In this document: in pieces, positions 1-5,055 of the stretch | Layout of the letters: each line of letters opens with the position of its first letter | Numbering within the stretch: position 1 is the first letter of the stretch | Origin: Anaerolineae bacterium | GTDB taxonomy: Bacteria; Chloroflexota; Anaerolineae; Aggregatilineales; Phototrophicaceae | NCBI GenBank assembly: GCA_019912905.1 | Contig: JAIOHO010000715.1 | Location: forward strand, 1 to 5,055 | Direction of reading: 5' to 3' | Length of the DNA: 5,055 nucleotides | The notes under the pieces: generated by a model | Database searches by the model: none | Seen by the model: only the letters and a program-made list of their open reading frames with translations | Told to the model about the DNA's origin: nothing | Translations under genes and position numbers: made by a program

Positions 1-311
1 TCATTCACCAGACCATACGGCCCCTCCAGACCAAGCGACTGAATGACTTCGTGCATCAGGGGCAAATCTTCGGACCAGTCATAGCCCGCGATGCCATAGC
101 CCGCCGCCGTGATGTCGGCCCGCGCAATCCCGGCATCCATCACTGCCCGGTGGATAACTTCGCTGAGGGTCGCACGAAATCCTTCTTTCCCCAGTGATTC
201 GTGGTTTCCCGGTCCTGCCAGTCCAACCCCCTGCACCGTGCCTGCTTCATCAGCGATCAGCGCGTGGCTTTTGGTATTGCCAATATCCACCCCCAGAAAA
301 TAACGCGCCAT
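1..311 (-). CDS. BadF/BadG/BcrA/BcrD-type ATPase, N-acetylglucosamine-kinase-like sugar kinase (N-terminal part, cut by left edge)
   Basis: The leftward reading from the ATG at 309-311 gives 103 complete codons with no stop before the window edge, about a third of the ~300 residues usual for this family. The product begins MARYFLGVDIGNTKS. Residues 9-14 (DIGNTK) form the phosphate-1 loop of the ASKHA (actin/hexokinase/Hsp70) ATP-binding fold. GPGNHES follows at 33-39 and GYGIAGYDW at 71-79; both resemble conserved stretches of the BadF/BadG and N-acetylglucosamine kinase group. By family knowledge it is a cytoplasmic ATP-dependent kinase, most likely of a (amino)sugar; other members activate 2-hydroxyacyl-CoA dehydratases, which does not fit these neighbours. 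The start lies 3 nt after the stop of the GH4 gene, so the two are probably co-transcribed. The ribosome site is weak (GGGAAG, 9 nt upstream), suggesting translational coupling. The substrate is not determinable because the sugar-binding half is outside the window. Confidence 0.85.
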   Translation of the reverse strand, partial: MARYFLGVDIGNTKSHALIADEAGTVQGVGLAGPGNHESLGKEGFRATLSEVIHRAVMDAGIARADITAAGYGIAGYDWSEDLPLMHEVIQSLGLEGPYGLVN

Positions 312-314
312 CGT

Positions 315-1628
315 TTATGACTTCCCGCTGTGTCGGGCAAATTGGGGCAGATAGGCGCGGTTGGTTTCCAGCAGATCATCCAGCACGGTTTGAACCTGAT
401 CGGCAGACGGCCCCAGCGGGTGAGTCAGCAGGGCCTGATAAGCGGCATCTTCATCGCCATGGACCGCGGCCTCGACTGTGAGAATCTCGTAGCTTTTGAT
501 CTGGGCCAGCAGCCCGAAACAGGCCAGCGGCAGCGGCTCGGTCGGAATCGGCTGGATGCCCTGACGCGATACCGTGCAGGGCATTTCGAGCACCCAGTCT
601 TCAGGATAGCCGGGTACGGCTCCGCGATGGGGGACGTTGACGACGTGCGTTTCGCCCAGGTCGTTGTAGTGCGCGTTCAGCAGCTGCGTCGCCACCGTCG
701 AGTAGTAGGCCCCGCCGCGTTTCATCAGGTCTTCAGGCGGCTGCGACCGGTCCGGTTCGGCATACTGGCGCAGCAGATCGGCTTCGATTTCCATGACCTG
801 TTCGGCCCTCGACGGCGGCCAGGCGGCCTGTTCCGCCAGTTTTTTATCCGTGTAATAGAAATAGTGCAGGTAGTAATTCGGCAGCATTTGCAGCGCTTCG
901 ATCGTGTCCGGGTCCCAATCGTCTTCGTCCGGGTCGGGATTATGGCGCAGGTGATTCAGAGTCAGTTCCATCACGCGCGGCCAGACCTCTTCCCCGTCGA
1001 TGGTGAAGCCGCGATGCCAGGAGAGATGATTGAGGCCGAGGGTATTGAGCTGCGTGCGCTCCGGCGCAATCGGTTCGCCCTCCATTTGAAGCGCTTCGAT
1101 GAGGTGCATCTTGGTGGTAATCGGGACGTTGCAGACGCCGACCGAGGGGACGGCGGGCGCATAGCGGGCCAGCGCCTCCGTGACCAGCCCCGCCGGATTG
1201 GTGAAATTGACCAGCAGCGCGCCGGGGGCCAGCGCTTCCATATCCCGCGCAATGCTCAGAATCACAGGGATCGTGCGCAGGGCCTTCGCCATCCCGCCCA
1301 CACCGGTCGTTTCCTGACCGATCAACCCGTGCCGCCGCCCCAGGTATTCGTCTTCCCGGCGGGCGTGCATGCCGCCGACGCGTAGCTGGGTGGAGACGTA
1401 CTGCGCGCCTTCCACCGCTTCGCGCTGATTCGTGGTCAGGTGCACCTGAAAGGGAGCGCCCGCTGCCTGGACCATCCGCTGGGCAAACCTGCCCACGATG
1501 TCGAGCCGCTCCTGCGAGAGGTCCATCAGCCACAAATCGGTGACCGGGAACGACTCCATCCGATCCAGAAAACCATTGATCAATTCGGGCGTATACGAGG
1601 ACCCCCCGCCAATGACGGCGACTTTCAT
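315..1628 (-). CDS. GH4 family 6-phospho-beta-glucosidase (NAD- and metal-dependent)
   Basis: This complete 437-residue protein has the normal length for glycoside hydrolase family 4. The N-terminus MKVAVIGGGSSYTPELI is the NAD-binding Rossmann loop (GGGSS at 7-11). Other hallmarks are GQETTGVGG at 104-112, NFTNPAG at 141-147, Cys166 in VCNVP and His201 in GLNHL. The Cys and His are the expected divalent-metal ligands. The CNVP tetrad is the signature of the 6-phospho-beta-glucosidase branch, as opposed to CDMP in 6-phospho-alpha-glucosidases or CHSV in alpha-galactosidases (family knowledge). GH4 enzymes cleave by transient NAD+ oxidation at C3 and elimination, acting on 6-phosphorylated glycosides in the cytoplasm; no signal peptide is seen. 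The start overlaps the upstream oxidoreductase stop as ATGA (1625-1628), with an AGGTGGTGG-like ribosome site at 1633-1641. No PTS gene is visible, so the origin of the 6-phosphate is open; the downstream kinase is a candidate source. Confidence 0.93.
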   Translation of the reverse strand: MKVAVIGGGSSYTPELINGFLDRMESFPVTDLWLMDLSQERLDIVGRFAQRMVQAAGAPFQVHLTTNQREAVEGAQYVSTQLRVGGMHARREDEYLGRRHGLIGQETTGVGGMAKALRTIPVILSIARDMEALAPGALLVNFTNPAGLVTEALARYAPAVPSVGVCNVPITTKMHLIEALQMEGEPIAPERTQLNTLGLNHLSWHRGFTIDGEEVWPRVMELTLNHLRHNPDPDEDDWDPDTIEALQMLPNYYLHYFYYTDKKLAEQAAWPPSRAEQVMEIEADLLRQYAEPDRSQPPEDLMKRGGAYYSTVATQLLNAHYNDLGETHVVNVPHRGAVPGYPEDWVLEMPCTVSRQGIQPIPTEPLPLACFGLLAQIKSYEILTVEAAVHGDEDAAYQALLTHPLGPSADQVQTVLDDLLETNRAYLPQFARHSGKS

Positions 1629-2638
1629 AAGTCCACCACCTTTTGTGTACGGCTGCTTTCATAGGCTGCATCGACGATTTTGAGATTGATCCATCCTTCA
1701 ATCCCGCCAGGGACGGGCGTCCGATCCTGCTGAATACAGTCGGCAAAATAGGCCAACTGCGTGTCATACATGCGCTGCGGGCAGTGCGGGTCGCGTGTTT
1801 CGGGAAACCCGGATTCGATGCGCACGACGCGCTGTTCAAGCGGATCGGGCACCGTCAGGTAAGTCGGGAACAGTCGGGCGAACCCCCGCTTGCCATAAAT
1901 CTGAGTCGAGGCTTCGGGGCCGTCCGTATGCGGCTGCCACCAGCCCGATTCGATGAGGGAGGTCGCGCCGGTATCCCAGGTGATGAGGATGACGCCGGTA
2001 TCATCGACATCATAATCCCCATATTCGGTGCGAATATCGGCATAGACCTCGACCGGCTGCGGATCGCCCAGCAGGAAGCGGGCCGTATCAATGGCATGAA
2101 TCCCCATATCGGCCAGCGCGCCGCCGCCCGCATACCGCGCCTCGGTAAACCAGCCGGACGGCCCCCAGTACACATGCACGCCGCTGCCTTTCGTGCGGAC
2201 GATTGGCCCGATGCGGTCTTCATCCAACTGCTGTTTCAGCCAGCGCACTTCGTCATCGAAGCGCCAGCAGTGCGCGACCATCAATTTCGCGCCGGATAGT
2301 TCGCTGGCGTTCATCATCTGGCGCGCTTCACGGGCATTCATTGCCATTGGCTTTTCGACCATGACGTGAATGCCAGCCTGAAGCGCTCGGATGCTCTGGG
2401 GCGCATGGAGATAGTTGGGGGAATTGATGCTGATGGCATCCACGCCACCCTCGGCAATCAGGTCATCGAGCGAGGTGTACTGGCGAGGGATGCCGAACTG
2501 CGCTGCAAATGGCCGCATGGAGTCTTCGTGGTGGTTGACGACCGCCACAAGCTCCACATCCGCTTGCGACCTGGCGGCCTCTGCATGAATCCTGGCAATA
2601 TAACCTGTCCCAAGAACTGCCAATCTGAGCTTCGACAC
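1625..2638 (-). CDS. Gfo/Idh/MocA family NAD(P)-dependent sugar oxidoreductase
   Basis: This complete 337-residue protein has the typical family length. Its N-terminal Rossmann domain opens with VLGTGYIARIHA, whose GxGxxA loop is at 10-15. EKPMAMN at 95-101 is the family EKP motif (active-site lysine 96). The C-terminal alpha/beta domain carries GGGALADMGIHAID at 171-184, including the D-x-G-x-H-x-x-D pattern with the probable catalytic His181. Family members oxidise or reduce sugars, inositols or sugar acids at one hydroxyl using NAD(P); the specific substrate cannot be assigned. It is the first gene of the leftward operon and overlaps the GH4 gene by 4 nt. I chose the GTG at 2636-2638 because it sits just before the Rossmann strand and has a G-rich ribosome site (AGGGGGG, 2643-2649) 4 nt upstream. 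No signal peptide or membrane segment is seen, so it should be cytoplasmic. Confidence 0.92.
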   Translation of the reverse strand: MSKLRLAVLGTGYIARIHAEAARSQADVELVAVVNHHEDSMRPFAAQFGIPRQYTSLDDLIAEGGVDAISINSPNYLHAPQSIRALQAGIHVMVEKPMAMNAREARQMMNASELSGAKLMVAHCWRFDDEVRWLKQQLDEDRIGPIVRTKGSGVHVYWGPSGWFTEARYAGGGALADMGIHAIDTARFLLGDPQPVEVYADIRTEYGDYDVDDTGVILITWDTGATSLIESGWWQPHTDGPEASTQIYGKRGFARLFPTYLTVPDPLEQRVVRIESGFPETRDPHCPQRMYDTQLAYFADCIQQDRTPVPGGIEGWINLKIVDAAYESSRTQKVVDL

Positions 2639-2683
2639 AGGACCCCCCTGGTGACATCGGTGGGCGCAGCAGGCGATGAGATG

Positions 2684-2694
2684 AATCGATTATA
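2684..2694 (-). promoter_or_regulatory. Probable -10 element of the leftward operon promoter
   Basis: Read leftward, positions 2694 to 2689 spell a perfect TATAAT, and transcription would start near 2682, about 44 nt before the GTG of the oxidoreductase. The -35 side is weak: at 17-bp spacing the hexamer is GCGCGT (2712-2717), and the better-looking TTGATC (2707-2712) is only 12 bp away. Poor -35 promoters often need an activator. An 8-bp palindrome AATCGATT (2684-2691) overlaps the -10. The support is a single good hexamer in the right place. Confidence 0.45.
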
Positions 2695-2863
2695 CCTCGG
2701 TGCGGCGATCAACGCGCGCATCATTGAAACCCACGCGCCGTGACGCGCAGGTGCCGGCGGGCAGGCCATACGAACGGAATATCCGCACCGCTCCTCTTTT
2801 GCCTGTCCTGACCAGTCTCAACTGTCTGAGATAGGGGACAATGGCCCGGACCAAAGAATCAAT

Positions 2864-2892
2864 TTGACATTTTTTCAGAGTGTGGATACACT
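2864..2892 (+). promoter_or_regulatory. Sigma70-type promoter of the rightward operon
   Basis: A consensus -35 TTGACA (2864-2869) is followed after exactly 17 bp by TACACT (2887-2892), which differs from TATAAT at two positions. The predicted start is near 2899, giving a leader of about 205 nt before the ATG at 3105. An alternative -10, GATAAT at 2898-2903, would need a 28-bp spacer and is unlikely with this -35. The perfect inverted repeat at 2876-2895 fills the spacer and covers the -10, suggesting repression by steric block. Confidence 0.6.
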
Positions 2893-2895
2893 CTG
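2876..2895. promoter_or_regulatory. Perfect inverted repeat, probable repressor operator
   Basis: CAGAGTGT (2876-2883) and ACACTCTG (2888-2895) are exact reverse complements separated by GGAT. The 20-bp element lies between the -35 and -10 of the rightward promoter and overlaps the -10. Such a size and location fit a dimeric helix-turn-helix repressor. It lacks the central CG of typical LacI-family operators and I cannot assign it to a known regulator. As RNA it could form an 8-bp hairpin only if transcription began upstream, and no T-run follows, so a terminator is unlikely. Confidence 0.6.
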
Positions 2896-2913
2896 GTGAT
2901 AATAGTTTCTACG

Positions 2914-2929
2914 TTGAATAAATATTCAA
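2914..2929. promoter_or_regulatory. AT-rich inverted repeat, possible second operator
   Basis: TTGAATA (2914-2920) and TATTCAA (2923-2929) are exact reverse complements around a 2-bp AA centre. The site is centred 36 bp downstream of the first palindrome and about 20 bp beyond the expected transcription start, where a bound protein could act as a roadblock or loop partner. Its sequence is unrelated to the first palindrome, so a different regulator would be implied. AT-rich palindromes arise by chance more readily, so this is weaker evidence. Confidence 0.35.
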
Positions 2930-3093
2930 AACTTGATGAACGACCACACCTGTTTTGACAATTTTGCCCCCTTCAACCATTTCCACCCTGTTTCGGCCAC
3001 AGCCTGGAAGATAAGCCTCGATTCGTTTCCGACCTGCTCTGAAGCACGATCCAGCATAACCCAAGCTTCCATTCCCATCATTCATCATCCTTT

Positions 3094-3098
3094 GGAGG
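3094..3098 (+). promoter_or_regulatory. Strong ribosome binding site for the 3105 gene
   Basis: GGAGG sits 6 nt before the ATG at 3105-3107, an ideal Shine-Dalgarno arrangement that fixes this start. The 3' part of the site could pair with TCCT at 3088-3091 in a 4-bp stem with loop TTGG, but that stem is too short to argue for regulation. Confidence 0.8.
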
Positions 3099-3104
3099 AC
3101 TGCG

Positions 3105-4928
3105 ATGCCTAACCCAATTGAAAAGTGGGATTATTTCGAGTTAAAACTCGCTGCGGAAACTTCAAAAAATCCCTTTCTGGACATCACCTTCGAAGCGGAA
3201 TTCGTTCATGGGCACCGATCGATCACCGTGACCGGATTCTACGACGGCGACAGTACCTACCGCGTGCGCTTCATGCCCGATACAGAGGGCGACTGGCAGT
3301 ACGTGACCCACAGCAACCTGGATGCCCTCGACGGCCAGCAAGGTACGTTTGTCTGTGCCCCTGCCAGCGCCAGCAATCACGGCCCGGTCCGGGTCATCGA
3401 CCCCTACCACTTTGCCTATACGGACGGGACGCCCTATCACCCGGTCGGCACAACCTGCTATGTCTGGAATCTCCAGGGCGACGAGATGGAGGAACAGACG
3501 CTTGCCACCCTCAAAGACGCGCCGTTCAACAAGATCCGCTTCTGCGTCTTTCCCAAGCGTTACGCCTTCAACAGCAATGAGCCGCCCTGCTATCCCTTCG
3601 AAGGCGAAGTCAAACGCGCCTGGGACCCCTCGATGCGCGACAATTACCGGGCAGAACCGCCGCCTGACTTCTGGGATTTCACCCACTTCAACCCCGAATA
3701 TTTCCAGCGGCTCGAAAAACGGATTCTCGGCCTGCGTGAGCTGGGCATCGAGGCTGACCTGATTATCTTCCATCCTTACGACTTCGGTGCCTGGGGCTTC
3801 GACCGTATGCCCGCGGACGTGAACGACCGCTATTTGAAGTACCTGACAGCGCGCATCTCGGCCTTCCGCAACCTGTGGTGGTCGTTCGCCAACGAATATG
3901 ACCTGATGCTCAACCTGGATCTCAAGGATTGGGATCACTTCTTCCAGGTCATCGAGGCCGAAGACCCCTACGATCACCTGCACTCCATCCACAACTGCCG
4001 CCCCTTCTACAACCACCGCAAGCCCTGGGTCACGCATTGCAGCGTGCAGCATCACGACCTGCTCCAGGTTCGGACCTGGCTGGAAGACTATGGCAAACCC
4101 GTGGTCGTCGATGAATGTGGTTACGAAGGCGACATCGGCATGGCCTGGGGATCGCTGTCGGCAGAGGCGATGGTCGAGGCCTTCTGGCTGGGGTTCACGG
4201 TCGGCGGGTATGTGGGACATGGCGAAACCTACTGGAACCCGGAAGAAGTGCTGTGGTGGGCCAAAGGCGGGGAACTGTATGGGGATAGCCCGGCGCGCAT
4301 CGTTTTTTTGCGGCAGATCATCGAAGCAGTCCCTGCACCCGGTTTCTACCCTGCCCGCGATCTGGAAACGCTCAACCGTTACCAATCGCATTATGTCGGG
4401 CATCCGACCCGCGCCGTGAACGGTATCGAGCACAACACCGGCGCATTGGGTCACGGGCTGTCCGTCAGCGTTGGGCTGGCGCTGGCCGCCAAAAAGATCG
4501 GCTACCGGTATCGGGTCTTCACGCTGTTGGGCGATGGCGAACTGGCGGAAGGCTCAAGCTCGGAAGCACTGATGGCCGCGCATCATTATAAGCTGGATAA
4601 CCTCGTCGTCATCATCGACCGCAACACCCTGCAAATCACGGGGCGGACCGAAGATGTCATGGGGCTGGAACCCCTGACCGACAAGTTCACTGCCTTCGGC
4701 TGTGCGGTGCGAACCTGTAACGGTAACGATATTGACGCCCTGGTCGAGACATTCAGTCAGGTGCCCTTCGAGCCGGGCAAACCCAGCCTGGCATTCGCCC
4801 AGACGGTGAAAGGCAAAGGGATCAGTTTTATCGAAGATGCGGTGCAGTGGTATCATAAAGTGCCCACCGACGATGAACTGAAAACAGCAATCCACGAACT
4901 GGAAAGTGCGGAGGCCGCCTTATCATGA
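3105..4928 (+). CDS. Chimeric protein: DUF5060/DUF4038-type glycoside hydrolase fused in frame to a truncated transketolase N-terminal subunit
   Basis: This 607-codon frame joins two families. Residues 1-100 match the beta-sandwich N-terminal domain DUF5060 (FYDGDSTYRVRFMPDTEGDW at 45-64). Residues ~101-410 form a clan GH-A-like TIM barrel of the DUF4038 type: WWSFANEYD at 258-266 supplies the likely acid/base Glu264, and VVVDECGYEGD at 333-343 supplies the likely nucleophile Glu337. GHGETYW is at 371-377. The usual C-terminal beta domain (DUF5605-like, roughly 100 residues) is absent. From about 413 to the end the protein is a transketolase N-subunit: GHP at 432-434, GALGHGLSVSVG at 446-457 and the thiamine-diphosphate motif starting at GDGE (476-479), with metal ligands Asp477 and Asn507 at the normal 30-residue distance and Glu482. 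The first ~80 residues of such subunits, with the SGHPGGS and SKGHA motifs, are missing. There is no signal peptide, so it is cytoplasmic. The hydrolase half may fold; the transketolase half is probably inactive alone. The hydrolase substrate is unknown. Confidence 0.9.
   Translation: MPNPIEKWDYFELKLAAETSKNPFLDITFEAEFVHGHRSITVTGFYDGDSTYRVRFMPDTEGDWQYVTHSNLDALDGQQGTFVCAPASASNHGPVRVIDPYHFAYTDGTPYHPVGTTCYVWNLQGDEMEEQTLATLKDAPFNKIRFCVFPKRYAFNSNEPPCYPFEGEVKRAWDPSMRDNYRAEPPPDFWDFTHFNPEYFQRLEKRILGLRELGIEADLIIFHPYDFGAWGFDRMPADVNDRYLKYLTARISAFRNLWWSFANEYDLMLNLDLKDWDHFFQVIEAEDPYDHLHSIHNCRPFYNHRKPWVTHCSVQHHDLLQVRTWLEDYGKPVVVDECGYEGDIGMAWGSLSAEAMVEAFWLGFTVGGYVGHGETYWNPEEVLWWAKGGELYGDSPARIVFLRQIIEAVPAPGFYPARDLETLNRYQSHYVGHPTRAVNGIEHNTGALGHGLSVSVGLALAAKKIGYRYRVFTLLGDGELAEGSSSEALMAAHHYKLDNLVVIIDRNTLQITGRTEDVMGLEPLTDKFTAFGCAVRTCNGNDIDALVETFSQVPFEPGKPSLAFAQTVKGKGISFIEDAVQWYHKVPTDDELKTAIHELESAEAALS
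4326..4358 (+). other. Fusion junction between hydrolase and transketolase segments
   Basis: Codons 408-418 (EAVPAPGFYPA) are where similarity passes from one family to the other. ARIVFLRQIIE just before is characteristic of the end of the DUF4038-type barrel. GFYPARDLETL resembles the GFFP-EEL-TLR segment of transketolase N-subunits that precedes the GHP motif. The exact breakpoint is uncertain by a few codons, because PAPGF could belong to either partner. No stop, start codon with ribosome site, or frame change is seen here. Confidence 0.75.
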
Positions 4929-5055
4929 GTGCCTTAACGTTGGGTCGTCCCAATCTGGAAACATTTGCCGACACGCTGCTGGCGCTGGCGCAGCAGGATC
5001 GTGAGGTGATGGTGCTGACCAGCGATTCGCGCGGTTCGGGTAAGCTCGTCCCGTT
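4925..5055 (+). CDS. Transketolase C-terminal subunit (N-terminal part, cut by right edge)
   Basis: The first 43 codons are present and run off the window without a stop; the family is usually ~300-330 residues. The product starts MSALTLGRPNLETFADTLLA and continues to VLTSDSRGSGKLVP at 30-43, which matches the opening of the pyrimidine-binding domain of split transketolases and 1-deoxyxylulose-5-phosphate-synthase-like E1 beta proteins. With an N-subunit it would transfer two-carbon ketol units between sugar phosphates using thiamine diphosphate. The ATG overlaps the stop of the fusion gene as ATGA (4925-4928), and GGAGG at 4910-4914 is 10 nt upstream, so translation is coupled. This is the normal A-B order of split transketolase operons, which confirms the identity of the preceding gene's C-terminal half. 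Confidence 0.88.
   Translation, partial: MSALTLGRPNLETFADTLLALAQQDREVMVLTSDSRGSGKLVP

Larger units (their letters stand above)
2639..3104. promoter_or_regulatory. Divergent intergenic control region (466 bp)
   Basis: This gap separates the two divergent operons and contains no convincing gene. The half next to the oxidoreductase is GC-rich and carries a leftward TATAAT at 2689-2694. The stretch from about 2850 to 2970 is clearly AT-richer and holds the rightward promoter (2864-2892) and two inverted repeats (2876-2895 and 2914-2929). A small stem TCTCA/TGAGA with a 6-nt loop occurs at 2816-2831 and is probably incidental. From about 2970 to 3090 the leader is pyrimidine-rich and shows no riboswitch or terminator that I recognise. 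The predicted rightward transcript would have an untranslated leader of about 200 nt. The regulator gene itself is not in the window. Confidence 0.75.

Noticed and set aside
330..1385. 351-codon open frame on the + strand, opposite the GH4 gene
   Set aside because: It is antisense to a complete gene with all GH4 motifs. Its translation is rich in R, Q, G and V with no recognisable domain, as expected from a shadow of GC-rich codons.
940..1839. 299-codon frame on the - strand spanning the GH4/oxidoreductase boundary
   Set aside because: It is a frame-shifted reading of two well-supported genes and has low-complexity R/G/A/S composition.
1643..2299. 218-codon + strand frame opposite the oxidoreductase
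   Set aside because: It is an antisense shadow of a complete Gfo/Idh/MocA gene, with no motif of its own.
2458..2769. - strand frame reaching upstream of the oxidoreductase, which might suggest an earlier gene or start
   Set aside because: It is in a different frame from the oxidoreductase. The GTG at 2638 with its G-rich ribosome site and immediate Rossmann motif explains the start.
2876..2895. Inverted repeat read as a rho-independent terminator
   Set aside because: It lacks a following T-run and a GC-rich stem, and it sits inside a promoter core with the preceding gene transcribed away from it.
2899..3104. Riboswitch or T-box in the long leader
   Set aside because: I found no conserved riboswitch core, strong nested stems or terminator/antiterminator pair by eye; the leader is mostly pyrimidine-rich and unstructured.
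4326..4358. Separate transketolase gene starting internally near the junction
   Set aside because: No ATG, GTG or TTG with a ribosome site lies at a sensible position, and the transketolase part would still lack its N-terminal motifs.
3162..4454. 430-codon open frame on the - strand, opposite the fusion gene
   Set aside because: It has no family-like motif or ribosome site. The opposite strand encodes clear hydrolase and transketolase motifs throughout.

Overview
This window reads as part of a bacterial carbohydrate-utilisation locus. The DNA is GC-rich with compact, overlapping genes. Intracellular glycosidases without signal peptides, a BadF-type sugar kinase, a Gfo/Idh/MocA dehydrogenase and a split (two-subunit) transketolase together suggest a Chloroflexota (Anaerolineae-like) or similar free-living heterotroph. 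That taxonomic guess is inference from gene content and style; no marker gene is present. I see no RNA genes, CRISPR array, insertion sequence or clear terminator.

Layout: two divergent transcription units flank a regulatory gap at 2639-3104. The leftward unit, in transcription order, is a Gfo/Idh/MocA oxidoreductase (2638 to 1625), a family GH4 6-phospho-beta-glucosidase (1628 to 315) and a BadF/BadG-type N-acetylglucosamine-kinase-like protein (311 to beyond the left edge). These genes are joined by an ATGA overlap and a 3-nt gap, so they are very probably one operon. The rightward unit starts at 3105 with a 607-codon gene. It is followed, through another ATGA overlap, by the start of a transketolase C-terminal subunit that runs off the right edge.

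The gap holds a good sigma70-type promoter pointing right (TTGACA, 17 bp, TACACT). A perfect 8+8 inverted repeat lies between and over its core elements, which is the classic position of a repressor operator. A second, AT-rich palindrome lies just downstream of the expected start site. A perfect TATAAT faces left toward the oxidoreductase.

The most unusual item is the 607-residue protein. Residues 1 to about 410 are a DUF5060/DUF4038-type glycoside hydrolase with both catalytic glutamates but without its usual C-terminal domain. Residues from about 413 to 607 are the thiamine-diphosphate-binding part of a transketolase N-terminal subunit that lacks its first ~80 residues. Both partners are truncated at the joint, yet the frame is kept. 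This looks like an internal deletion that fused two neighbouring operon genes, or an assembly or sample artefact, rather than a designed bifunctional enzyme.

Functionally the locus would cut glycosides inside the cell (DUF5060 hydrolase, GH4), phosphorylate or oxidise the released sugars (kinase, Gfo/Idh/MocA) and pass carbon through a dedicated split transketolase. The actual substrate cannot be read from the sequence.
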